Shown here: piece after piece, positions 43,839 through 52,509 of the stretch
How the letters are laid out: each line of letters opens with the position of its first letter
How positions within the stretch are numbered: the first letter of the stretch is position 1
Origin: Flavobacterium granuli
GTDB taxonomy: Bacteria > Bacteroidota > Bacteroidia > Flavobacteriales > Flavobacteriaceae
DNA: 64,000 bases
Assembly: GCF_900129705.1 (NCBI RefSeq)
Contig: NZ_FQWO01000016.1
Location: 1 to 64,000, forward strand
Direction of reading: 5' to 3'
Position numbers and translations under genes: made by a program
Notes under the pieces: model-generated
Told to the model about the DNA's origin: nothing
The model's database searches: none
Seen by the model: only the letters and a program-made list of their open reading frames with translations

Positions 43839-46800
43839 ATGAACACGAAACTACAATTTTTTTTCAATAAGTATATAAAGATGAAAAATCTTTACTTAAT
43901 GATTTTATTAATTTTTTCCTTTAACGGATTTGCCTTAGGTCAATCTGCTAAAGACGTACAGATAAGCCTTAATTTAAAAGATGCGACCATAACTGAATTT
44001 TTTAAAGCAGTAGAACAGAAAACGACTTTTACTTTTGTTTTTGATGAAAAGATCTCAGGAACTTCACAACGCATTTCGATCTACGCAGACAAAGAAAGCC
44101 TTGACGGCTTATTGACTAAAATCGCTGTCAAAACAGGATTATCATTCAAAAAACTCAACAATACAATTGCTGTTACACACAATGCTCGTGCGCAAATAAA
44201 TGTGCGCGGAAAAGTACTTGACGAAAGTGGTATGCCAATGCCAGGCGTTACCATCCTTGAGAAAGGAACCAGAACCAGTACAATGACTGACATGGAAGGT
44301 AATTTCAATTTTGCTGTAAATTCTTCGGCTGTTCTTGTGGTTTCTTATATGGGATATGTTTCTCAGGAAGTTGCAGCAAGCGCTGGTTTAATTACTATAA
44401 CCATGAAATTAAGTACAAGCGAATTGAATGAAGTAGTGGTAACGGCCTTAGGAATTAAAAGAGAAGAAAAACGACTAGGATTCTCTCAGCAAACCATTAA
44501 ATCTGAAAACTTGTCGCAGGGAAGATCAAACAACTGGTCGTCTGGATTGAAAGGTAAAGTGGCAGGATTAAGTATAACTTCTACAGGTTCAGGACCTTTA
44601 AATTCGCAGCAGATTACCCTTCGTGGAAACAGATCATTAAGTCCGAAAGGAAATTATGCGCTGATTGTGGTTGACGGAGTTCCGGTAAATGCAGAAATGA
44701 CAACATCTGGTTCTACAAGTGCTTATATGGGAGAAGATTCGCCAATTGATTATGGAAACGGAATTTCTGACTTAAATCTGGATGATATTGATGCGGTAAC
44801 AGTTCTTAAAGGTGCAGGTGCAACTGCGCTTTACGGAAGCCGTGCAGCAAACGGTGCTTTAATCATCACAACCAAATCAGGAAAGAAAAACAAAGGTTTA
44901 GGGATTTCTTTGAATACCGGAGCGACTTTCGATGTCATCCAAAGATGGCCGGATTACCAATACAAATACGGACAAGGAACCGGAAATTCGCCAGATGCAT
45001 TCGGGAATCAATATTATTCGTACGGAAATTCTGCTGAAGGAACTTCAACCAGCGGAACCAGCAGTGCGTGGGGACCTGCATTTATAGGACAAAACTTCTA
45101 CCAATATGATCCTGCGTTGCAAGGACAATCGGCAGAAAGACTTCCTTGGCAGTCATATAGAGATAATCGTAAAGATTTCTGGAGAACGGGTGTCACTTTA
45201 AATAATAATATTTCGATTCAGGGCGGTGACAATAAAGGATCAATGCGACTTTCTTTAGGAAACCAAAAAAACGAATGGATTATGCCTAATACCGGTTTCG
45301 ACAGAGTTACCGCTGCTGTGAACGCCAATTATCAGGTTTCGGATAAAATTAAACTGGGAACAACAATAAATTACAACACTAGAAACAGTGACAATTTGCC
45401 ATCTACAGGATATAATAACGGTTCGATTGCTTATTTTATGATTTTTCAGCAGCCAAATATCGATCTAAATTGGTACCGTCCAATTTGGGAGAAAGGCAAA
45501 GAGCAGATTGCGCAGCTACATCCTTTTAGTTCTTTCATCGACAATCCGTATTTAATTGCTTATGAAGCGATAAATAGCTTAGACAGTGATCAGATTGTTG
45601 GGAATATTTTTGCCAATATTACGTTGTCTCCAAATTTAGATTTGATGCTGCGCTCTTCTATGAATACGTACAATCAGACCAGAGAACAAAAAAGACCGTA
45701 TAGTATCAACAGATATGCAAAAGGATTTTATGAAAGACAGGATGTTTTCAAACAAGAAATCAATTCAGACTTTTTACTTTCTTATAAAAAAGGTTTTGGT
45801 GATAAATTCTCGCTTTCTGCTTCAGCAGGAGGAAATGCTATGAGTTATAAATACCGAAGAACCGAAGCAGAAGTTACAGGTTTAGTTGTTCCAGGTGTTT
45901 ATAAATTGTCAAATGGTTCAAGTGCGCCAATTTTAACTTTGGGCGATGCCAATAAAAAAATGAACAGTTTGTATGGTTTGATATCGATGTCTTATGCCGA
46001 TATGCTTTTTGTGGACGTAACAGGAAGAAACGACTGGACAAGTACGCTTCCGGTAGAAAACAATTCATTCTTTTATCCATCGATCAATACCAGTGCGGTT
46101 ATTTCTGAAATGTTCAGTCTTCCAAAATCAATTGATTATTTAAAATACAGACTTTCTTTTGCTCAGGTAGGAAATGATACAGAACCTTATAAAACACAGA
46201 AATATTATGGACAAAGTGCTTTTCCAAGTTCTGCGCAGACTTTGACGGTTTTATATAATGATCATTTTAAACCCGAAATCACAACGAGTTTTGAAACCGG
46301 TTTTGAAATTAGAATGCTGAATAACAGACTTAATGCAGATGCAACTGTTTATGAAAGTGTGACTAAAAACCAGATTATTGATATTCCGATGGATTTCTCA
46401 ACGGGTTACAGCGGTGCCGTTTTAAACGGAGGTAAAGTTAAAAACCGCGGTATCGAATTGGTTCTTGGCGGAAAAATTATTGATAATACAAACTTTAAAT
46501 GGAATTCAACTTTAAACTGGTCACGAAACTGGAATAAAGTAATGGAATTACCAGAAGGAATCGACGGACAGCAGATAATTGGTACAGGAGGGACAGCCTC
46601 AATTATTGCAAAAGTCGGAGGAACTACAAGTGCAATTTACGGTTTTGGATTTGTGAGATCTCCAGAAGGTAAAATTGTATACGATAAAGCGGGGCTTCCG
46701 GCATATCCTGAGGAAATACAATACATCGGGGATGCGAGTCCAAAATGGAAAGCAGGTTTTACCAATAGTTTTTCAATCGGAAACTTTACTATGAATGTGA

Positions 46801-47276
46801 CTTTAGACGGTCAGTACGGAGGTATTATTTATTCGCAGACACACCACAAACTTTCTGAACAAGGAAAATTAAATTCAAATAATATGGGTAGGGAAACCGG
46901 CTTCATCATCGGTGAAGGCGTAGTTCAAAATACGGATGGAACCTATTCTCCAAATACGAAACAAGTGAAAACGGCAGATTGGTATGGTCGTTACTACAGA
47001 AGAGCGAATATTGAATCAAACTCTTTTGATGCTTCTTTTGGAAAACTTCGCGAAATCAGTCTTCAATACAATATGCCAAAAAGATGGCTGAAAAATTCAG
47101 GAATACAATCGCTTCAATTTTCAGTTTTCGGAAGAGATTTAGCTACAGTTTCAGATTTCCCAATTTACGATCCAGAAACGGCAGCATTAAACGGTGATAC
47201 AATTTTACCGGGTATAGAAATGGGGCAGATGCCTTCTCCAGCTACCTATGGTTTCAATTTAAGTTTGACTTTATAA
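43839..47276 (+). CDS. SusC/RagA TonB-dependent transporter with STN signalling domain
   Basis: The protein has 1145 residues from ATG 43839; an alternative start at 43881 (MKNLYLMILLIFSF) also opens the signal peptide. Order: signal peptide ending FALGQ; STN domain (about 45-110, NLKDATITEFFKAVEQKTTFTF region); carboxypeptidase-like domain (INVRGKVLDESGMPMPGVTI); the SusC hallmark ALIVVDGVPVNAEM within the plug; and the beta-barrel ending in NLSLTL. The STN domain meets FecR in the periplasm and couples ligand binding to the upstream sigma factor. SusD follows after 7 bases. Confidence 0.95.
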   Translation: MNTKLQFFFNKYIKMKNLYLMILLIFSFNGFALGQSAKDVQISLNLKDATITEFFKAVEQKTTFTFVFDEKISGTSQRISIYADKESLDGLLTKIAVKTGLSFKKLNNTIAVTHNARAQINVRGKVLDESGMPMPGVTILEKGTRTSTMTDMEGNFNFAVNSSAVLVVSYMGYVSQEVAASAGLITITMKLSTSELNEVVVTALGIKREEKRLGFSQQTIKSENLSQGRSNNWSSGLKGKVAGLSITSTGSGPLNSQQITLRGNRSLSPKGNYALIVVDGVPVNAEMTTSGSTSAYMGEDSPIDYGNGISDLNLDDIDAVTVLKGAGATALYGSRAANGALIITTKSGKKNKGLGISLNTGATFDVIQRWPDYQYKYGQGTGNSPDAFGNQYYSYGNSAEGTSTSGTSSAWGPAFIGQNFYQYDPALQGQSAERLPWQSYRDNRKDFWRTGVTLNNNISIQGGDNKGSMRLSLGNQKNEWIMPNTGFDRVTAAVNANYQVSDKIKLGTTINYNTRNSDNLPSTGYNNGSIAYFMIFQQPNIDLNWYRPIWEKGKEQIAQLHPFSSFIDNPYLIAYEAINSLDSDQIVGNIFANITLSPNLDLMLRSSMNTYNQTREQKRPYSINRYAKGFYERQDVFKQEINSDFLLSYKKGFGDKFSLSASAGGNAMSYKYRRTEAEVTGLVVPGVYKLSNGSSAPILTLGDANKKMNSLYGLISMSYADMLFVDVTGRNDWTSTLPVENNSFFYPSINTSAVISEMFSLPKSIDYLKYRLSFAQVGNDTEPYKTQKYYGQSAFPSSAQTLTVLYNDHFKPEITTSFETGFEIRMLNNRLNADATVYESVTKNQIIDIPMDFSTGYSGAVLNGGKVKNRGIELVLGGKIIDNTNFKWNSTLNWSRNWNKVMELPEGIDGQQIIGTGGTASIIAKVGGTTSAIYGFGFVRSPEGKIVYDKAGLPAYPEEIQYIGDASPKWKAGFTNSFSIGNFTMNVTLDGQYGGIIYSQTHHKLSEQGKLNSNNMGRETGFIIGEGVVQNTDGTYSPNTKQVKTADWYGRYYRRANIESNSFDASFGKLREISLQYNMPKRWLKNSGIQSLQFSVFGRDLATVSDFPIYDPETAALNGDTILPGIEMGQMPSPATYGFNLSLTL

Positions 47277-47283
47277 TAAGAAA

Positions 47284-48717
47284 ATGAAAAAGATAAAAAT
47301 TACAGCAATAATTCTATTTCTTACAGGATTGACAATTTCTTGTTCGAATGGTTTTGAAGAACTTAACGAAAATCCTAATCTTATCACAGAAATAAGTCCT
47401 GGAACATTATTGAATCCAATTATCTACGGAATTGCTTCCCAGAATGCAACTCAAAGTGTAGATGTTACTTTCAATTTAATGCAGGTTTCACTGCCATTTC
47501 CAAGTATTACTGGAGGCTTGCATCGTTATGATGTGAGTAATAATATCGGTAATTCGGCTTGGAATAACTATTACAAATGGCTTTCAAATATTAGAGAAAT
47601 GCGTATGGCTTCAGTAAAAGCTGGAGACAAGAATTACGAAGCTGTAGCATTAACGCTTAATGCTTTGGTTTATGCGAATCTTACGGATCTTTTTGGTCCA
47701 ATTCCGATGACGGAAGCCGTTCGCGGAGAAGACGGTATTTTGTATCCGAAATACGATACACAAGAGTTTATTTACGAAACGCTTTTAGCCGATTTAGAAA
47801 AAGCCAATACGCTTTACGATACTAGTAAAGCCATGATTTATTCAGAAGATATTTTGTTTCAGAACAATGTTTTGAAATGGAAAAAATTCACCAATTCTCT
47901 TAAAATGAGATTGCTTCTGAGAGTTTCAAACAGAACAGAAACAGGCGCTTTTCAGAAACTAGCTTATATGGCGAATCATCCTGAAATTTATCCGGTTTTT
48001 AACAATACAGCCGAAAGTGCTATTTTGAAAGTAACGGGAGTTGCTCCAAATGTTTCTCCATGGGGAAGACCGCAGGATTTTAATTTGAATATCAAAATGG
48101 CCTCTTTCTTTATTGATAATTTAAATACACTTGAAGATCCGAGAAGAACGATAATCGCAACCGGTGCGACAGCTTTGGTTACCAATGCGCCAATTGGATT
48201 TAAAGGAATTGACAGCGGATATGCAGGTGCAGATTCTCAGTTTAAGTACAATGCCTCAACGCTTTACAATGTACAGGTCCAAAATCCGATGCAGATTTTA
48301 ATTCTAACCTATGCTGAGGTTGAATTTATCAAAGCAGAATTAGCACAAAGAGGTCTTATCGCAGATGCAGCCGGACATTACGAAAAAGGCGTTAGAGCTG
48401 GAATCGAACAATTAAAAGCAACAACTCCCGCAACATATTTTGATAAACCAGAAGCAAAGTATGATGGAACGTTGGAAAGAATCATGTTGCAAAAATACTA
48501 CGCTTTGTATTTTACAGATTATCAGCAATGGTTTGAATACCGTAGAACAGGACTTCCTGTGTTACCAACCACAACCGCAATGTTGAATAACGGAATTATG
48601 CCGTCAAGATTCACTTATCCGGACAATCAGCAGATTAAAAACAATGCAAACTATCTGGAAGCTGTTGAGATGGTTGGAGGTGACAATATCAATACTAAAG
48701 TTTGGTGGGATAAATAA
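47284..48717 (+). CDS. SusD/RagB-family nutrient-binding lipoprotein
   Basis: The 477-residue partner of the second SusC starts with a lipoprotein signal (LTISC, cysteine near residue 20), followed by NGFEELNENPNLITEISPGTL. It has the SusD-like 2 pattern through MQILILTYAEVEFIKAELAQRG to ERIMLQKYYALYFTDYQQWFEYRR. It is followed 9 bases later by the phosphoesterase, so the four genes susC-susD-phosphoesterase-GDPD form one transcription unit. Confidence 0.95.
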   Translation: MKKIKITAIILFLTGLTISCSNGFEELNENPNLITEISPGTLLNPIIYGIASQNATQSVDVTFNLMQVSLPFPSITGGLHRYDVSNNIGNSAWNNYYKWLSNIREMRMASVKAGDKNYEAVALTLNALVYANLTDLFGPIPMTEAVRGEDGILYPKYDTQEFIYETLLADLEKANTLYDTSKAMIYSEDILFQNNVLKWKKFTNSLKMRLLLRVSNRTETGAFQKLAYMANHPEIYPVFNNTAESAILKVTGVAPNVSPWGRPQDFNLNIKMASFFIDNLNTLEDPRRTIIATGATALVTNAPIGFKGIDSGYAGADSQFKYNASTLYNVQVQNPMQILILTYAEVEFIKAELAQRGLIADAAGHYEKGVRAGIEQLKATTPATYFDKPEAKYDGTLERIMLQKYYALYFTDYQQWFEYRRTGLPVLPTTTAMLNNGIMPSRFTYPDNQQIKNNANYLEAVEMVGGDNINTKVWWDK

Positions 48718-48726
48718 TTTTTAAAA

Positions 48727-50301
48727 ATGAAAAAGACATTTATATTTAGTGCAGTATTGTTTTGTTGTGTTTTGACAGCACAAACAACTGTAAAAGGAAT
48801 CGTTTTTGAAGATGTAAATCAAAACGGTAAAAAAGAAAAAAAGGAAAAAGGAATTGCCAATGTTGCCGTTACAAATGGTCGCGAAGTGGTTTTAACAGAT
48901 AAAAAAGGAAACTATGAACTTCCGTTAAAAGACGACGCTATTATTGCGGTAATCAAACCGTCAGCTTATAAAATTCAGGTTAATAAAGACAATCTGCCTC
49001 AGTTTTTCTATAATCACAAACCGGCAGGTTCTCCTAAAGGAAAATTCGAAGGCGTTGTTCCAACAGGAAAGCTTCCAGAATCTGTCGATTTTGGATTAAT
49101 TCCGCAAAAAGAAACGGCTGATTTTACAGCGCTAGTTTTTGGAGATCCGCAGCCTTATACGCTTGAAGAAGTTGATTTTTTTACAAGAGGAATTGTTTCT
49201 GAAGTCGAAGGAATTAAAAACATTCCGTTTGGATTAAGTATGGGAGATTTGGTTGGAAATGATCTTAGTTTATTCAATCCATATATTCAATCCGTTAAAA
49301 AAATCGGAATTCCTTGGTACAATCTTTTAGGAAATCACGATTTAAATTTTGATGCCAAAGCAGATAATCTGGCCGATGAAACTTACGAAGCACATTTTGG
49401 TCCAGCTAATTATGCTTTCAATTACGGAAAAGTCCATTTCATTGTCCTTGATGATGTTTTATATCCGGATCCGAGAGATCATGAAGGTTATTGGGGAGGT
49501 TTTACAGAAGATCAATTAAAATTTATAGAAAATGATTTGAAATTAGTTCCAAAAGATAATTTAATTGTAATGGCTTTTCATATTCCGATTAGCGAGCCGG
49601 ATAGTAAAGACGATTCTTTTAGAGATTCAGACCGTCAAAAGTTATTTGAATTGTTGAAGGATTTCCCAAACACACTTTCTCTTTCAGCACATACGCATTT
49701 GCAAAGACAGGATTTTTTCGAAAAGAAAGATGGCTGGTTACAAGAAACGCCGCATCATCATTACAATATCGGAACAACTTCAGGCGATTGGTATTCAGGA
49801 AAACTGGATGAAAAAGGAATCCCAATTTCTGTTATGAGAGACGGAACTCCAAAAGGATATGCTTTCATTCATTTTAATGGAAATAAATATACAATAGATT
49901 ACAAAGTGGCTGGAAAACCAGAAAATTACCAAATGAAAGTTTTCGCTCCAAAAGTAGTTGCAAAAGGAAAACGCACAAAATCTGGAGTATTTGCCAATTT
50001 TTTTATGGGAAGCAAAAAAGACAAAGTTGTTTACCGCGTAGATCAAGGAGAATGGAAAGAAATGGAATACGTTGAGGTTCAAGATCCATCATACGTAGAA
50101 TTGGTTTATGAATGGGAATTATCAGAAGTGCTTATGCCGGGAAAACGTTCATCTGATCCTGAAAAAAGTACGCACGTTTGGAGAGGAAATATTCCTTCGG
50201 ATCTTGCGATTGGAGAACATGCAATTGAGATCAAAGCGACAGATATGTTTGGTAAAACGCATACTGCAAATACAACTTACAGAATAGATAAAGTAAAATA
50301 A
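48727..50301 (+). CDS. Exported calcineurin-like phosphoesterase with N- and C-terminal accessory domains
   Basis: The 524-residue protein has a signal peptide (MKKTFIFSAVLFCCVLTAQ) and an N-terminal Ig/SdrD-B-like domain (VKGIVFEDVNQNGKKEK, LTDKKGNYELPL). The metallophosphoesterase core (about 135-345) follows with FGDPQPY, MGDLVGND, LLGNHDLNFD and SAHTH, then a C-terminal beta domain (VVYRVDQGEWKEM). This is the MetallophosN-Metallophos-MetallophosC order. It should cleave phosphate mono- or diesters outside the cytoplasm. Its place behind SusCD and before a glycerophosphodiesterase points to phosphorylated ligands. Confidence 0.92.
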   Translation: MKKTFIFSAVLFCCVLTAQTTVKGIVFEDVNQNGKKEKKEKGIANVAVTNGREVVLTDKKGNYELPLKDDAIIAVIKPSAYKIQVNKDNLPQFFYNHKPAGSPKGKFEGVVPTGKLPESVDFGLIPQKETADFTALVFGDPQPYTLEEVDFFTRGIVSEVEGIKNIPFGLSMGDLVGNDLSLFNPYIQSVKKIGIPWYNLLGNHDLNFDAKADNLADETYEAHFGPANYAFNYGKVHFIVLDDVLYPDPRDHEGYWGGFTEDQLKFIENDLKLVPKDNLIVMAFHIPISEPDSKDDSFRDSDRQKLFELLKDFPNTLSLSAHTHLQRQDFFEKKDGWLQETPHHHYNIGTTSGDWYSGKLDEKGIPISVMRDGTPKGYAFIHFNGNKYTIDYKVAGKPENYQMKVFAPKVVAKGKRTKSGVFANFFMGSKKDKVVYRVDQGEWKEMEYVEVQDPSYVELVYEWELSEVLMPGKRSSDPEKSTHVWRGNIPSDLAIGEHAIEIKATDMFGKTHTANTTYRIDKVK

Positions 50302-50314
50302 TTGATTTTAGAAA

Positions 50315-51211
50315 ATGATAAAAATCAAAAAGATAAGCTGTGTTTTAGTAGCAGTTTTAGTGGTATATTCTTGTGGAAGTCAAAAAGGAATTACTTCAAA
50401 AATTGAAGTGCAAGGTCATCGTGGCGATCGCGGAAATTTTCCAGAGAATTCGATTTCTGCTTTTATCAGCGCTGTAAATAAAGGTGTTGATGTTCTGGAA
50501 TTAGATGTTGTAATTTCTAAAGATCAAAAAGTTGTCGTTTCTCACGAGCCTTTTATGTCTTCGCAGTACATGTCGGATTTTGCAGGAAATCCAATTGCAA
50601 AGGATAAAGAAAAGAGTTATAATCTTTATGAAATGACTTATGACAGCATCAGTAAGTTTGACAGCGGTTCGAGAGGAAATGCTGCTTTTCCGCAGCAGCA
50701 AAACCAAAAAACGTATAAACCGCTATTGTCGGATATGATTGATAGTGTCGAGCAGTATATTTCCAGAAATAATCTAAAACCCGTTAGATACAATATCGAA
50801 ATCAAATCTGAAAAATCGGAATATGGTAAAAGTCAGCCCGAGCCGGAAGTTTTTACAGAAATACTAATGAAAATCATTAAAGAAAAAGGAATTGAGCGAA
50901 AAATCAATATTCAGTCTTTTGATCCGACGGTTTTAAATGTGATGCATAAAAAATATCCAAAAGTAAAATTGGCATATTTGGTTGGAGAAGGTGCTGTAGC
51001 TAAAAACCTTTTACTGCTTGATTTTAAACCAGAAATTTATAGTCCAAATTATAAATTACTCAACAAAGAAGCAGTAGATTCTATTCGATCATTACAAATA
51101 AAAGTTATTCCGTGGACTGTTAATGAGGAGCAGGATATCGATAATATGATTAAGCTTCAAGTGGATGGAATTATTACGGATTATCCCGAGAGAGTTTTGG
51201 AAAAACGTTAA
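50315..51211 (+). CDS. Glycerophosphodiester phosphodiesterase family lipoprotein
   Basis: GDPD enzymes release glycerol-3-phosphate from glycerophosphodiesters. The 298-residue protein has a lipoprotein signal (VVYSC, cysteine near 20). The GDPD TIM barrel has QGHRGDRGNFPENSISAF with catalytic His and Arg, LELDVVISKDQKVVVSHEP with metal ligands, YNIEIKSE, INIQSFDP and the C-terminal VDGIITDYPE. It ends the operon. Together with the phosphoesterase, this indicates a system that imports and cleaves phospholipid headgroups, teichoic-acid-like polymers or similar esters. Confidence 0.93.
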   Translation: MIKIKKISCVLVAVLVVYSCGSQKGITSKIEVQGHRGDRGNFPENSISAFISAVNKGVDVLELDVVISKDQKVVVSHEPFMSSQYMSDFAGNPIAKDKEKSYNLYEMTYDSISKFDSGSRGNAAFPQQQNQKTYKPLLSDMIDSVEQYISRNNLKPVRYNIEIKSEKSEYGKSQPEPEVFTEILMKIIKEKGIERKINIQSFDPTVLNVMHKKYPKVKLAYLVGEGAVAKNLLLLDFKPEIYSPNYKLLNKEAVDSIRSLQIKVIPWTVNEEQDIDNMIKLQVDGIITDYPERVLEKR

Positions 51212-51238
51212 AAGTTTTTCAAGTTTAGTGTTTGTTTT

Positions 51239-51268
51239 AGCCTTCAATTTATTGAAGGCTTTTTTTTT
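51239..51268 (+). terminator. Terminator of the second SusCD operon
   Basis: AGCCTTCAAT (51239-51248) and ATTGAAGGCT (51251-51260) form a tight stem followed by eight or more T. Confidence 0.9.
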
Positions 51269-51320
51269 AAGAATGGTTCTAATGAAATAACAGCGCCTTT
51301 GTAGCTTTATAGATGCAAAT

Positions 51321-51629
51321 TTAATTTGTTCTTATGTTAAGGTGTTGATATACGCGTTCTGGAATCAAGCCGTAATGAGATAATGAGGTTTCCATTGATA
51401 AATAACTTGGGCCATAAATATGATTGGCAATCAAGCCACTTTCAGGCACTCGCATATTTGCGTTTTTTCCTGGAATGTAGATCCCTCTTTTTACAGATTT
51501 GATTATGCCTTTGTCTTTCAATGCTTTGATTTTGTCATTAGGTCGCTTGTATTGACTTAGTATGCTGGTCAGCATTTGATGCGTTATTGGCTGTCCTTCA
51601 AAAGTAGATAATAATCTGCTGAAATCCAT
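51321..51629 (-). pseudogene. AbiEi-like type IV antitoxin / viral-defence regulator, truncated
   Basis: The 102-residue frame covers the N-terminal winged-helix and the start of the next domain of AbiEi-like antitoxins: SQYKRPNDKIKALKDKGIIKSVKRGIYIPG and LIANHIYGPSYLSMETSLSHYGLIPERVY (cited as regions). Full proteins of this group run to about 200 residues and continue into a C-terminal antitoxin domain. Here the frame stops just after PERVYQHL. No AbiEii-type nucleotidyltransferase toxin gene follows. The winged helix and its operator at 51663-51691 remain, so it could still bind DNA. Confidence 0.7.
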
Positions 51630-51662
51630 AATCTGTTTTGTTTTTACTTGTAAAAAAATAAG

Positions 51663-51691
51663 TATATAATCGATATTTTATCGATTATATA
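51663..51691. promoter_or_regulatory. Perfect 13-bp inverted repeat upstream of the AbiEi-like gene
   Basis: Arms TATATAATCGATA (51663-51675) and its complement (51679-51691) flank three T, 34 to 62 bases before the antitoxin start codon. AbiEi proteins are known to autorepress by binding inverted repeats in their own promoter, so this is the likely operator. The remainder of the gap to 51926 holds nothing recognisable. Confidence 0.65.
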
Positions 51692-51926
51692 TTCTTTTAA
51701 CTACATTGTAAATTCCAATGGCATTGACCACCTGATTCCAATTTGAAATGACTACTGAATTCTAGTAGGTGCTGTTCGTGAAAATAAATGATAATTTGTT
51801 GATTTTTAACAAACTGATTTGTGTTTGAGATGGATTTTTTTAATGTTTTTTATTGGTCAATTTACATTGGAATAGAGTGGTCAGTTTAATCGTTTTTTCA
51901 ATTCTAGAACACGTACACCTACGTTC

Positions 51927-52217
51927 TTATTCAAAAGGGTAGAGGCTTACCATGCTCCCTTTATAAGGATTGAATGAAGGTTCATATTTAAGATACCCCT
52001 TTTCATTTAATTCCCTCATGCATTTATGGTAGGTTGCCTTAGAGCAAATTTTACTCACCCGCATTACCTCATCCCGACTTATGCTTATAGGGTTTTGAAA
52101 GCGGTTGATATTCCAGAATTGGAATAAGGCAATATACAAGCTAATATGGGTAGGGTTGAGGCTACCATCTAGGAGGATACGGTCAAAAAATACGCTGAGA
52201 TGTCTTTGGTAATTCAT
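51927..52217 (-). CDS. Small winged-helix-like protein of Bacteroidota accessory regions
   Basis: From ATG 52217 (MNYQRHLSVFFDRI) the product has 96 residues; an ATG at 52250 is also possible. It looks helical with a wing: THISLYIALFQFWNINRF, ISISRDEVMRVSKICSKATY, ECMRELNEKGYLKYEP-like MRELNEKGYLKYEPSFNPYK. The S-K-A-T-Y-H-K helix followed by KGYLKYEP is a typical winged HTH. I know similar small proteins from mobile regions and replication or excision modules in Bacteroidota, but the function is unknown. The next 290 bases to 52509 show no feature. Confidence 0.65.
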   Translation of the reverse strand: MNYQRHLSVFFDRILLDGSLNPTHISLYIALFQFWNINRFQNPISISRDEVMRVSKICSKATYHKCMRELNEKGYLKYEPSFNPYKGSMVSLYPFE

Positions 52218-52509
52218 TTTGTTAGTGAATAAGTTGAGGTGAATGCGCAATAGTGTTTTTTGTCAGCAAAGGCAAAGTTCGATTTTTACCATTTTTTGAA
52301 TGTCCGGCTTATCCCTCAATATTTCTCTGAATGGAAATAAAAGAGAGTTGGACAATTCAAGAAGCTAGTTTTTGAGGAGGATTATAATTGCCACAACTCT
52401 TGTTTTATGTTGTTATGGAGCAAAATTGTAATTATTTCAGGGCTTTATAGCACAAGTAGTTCACAAGTTGTGAGAGAAAAAAAGAAAGATCTGTTGGGAC
52501 GGGATGCGG

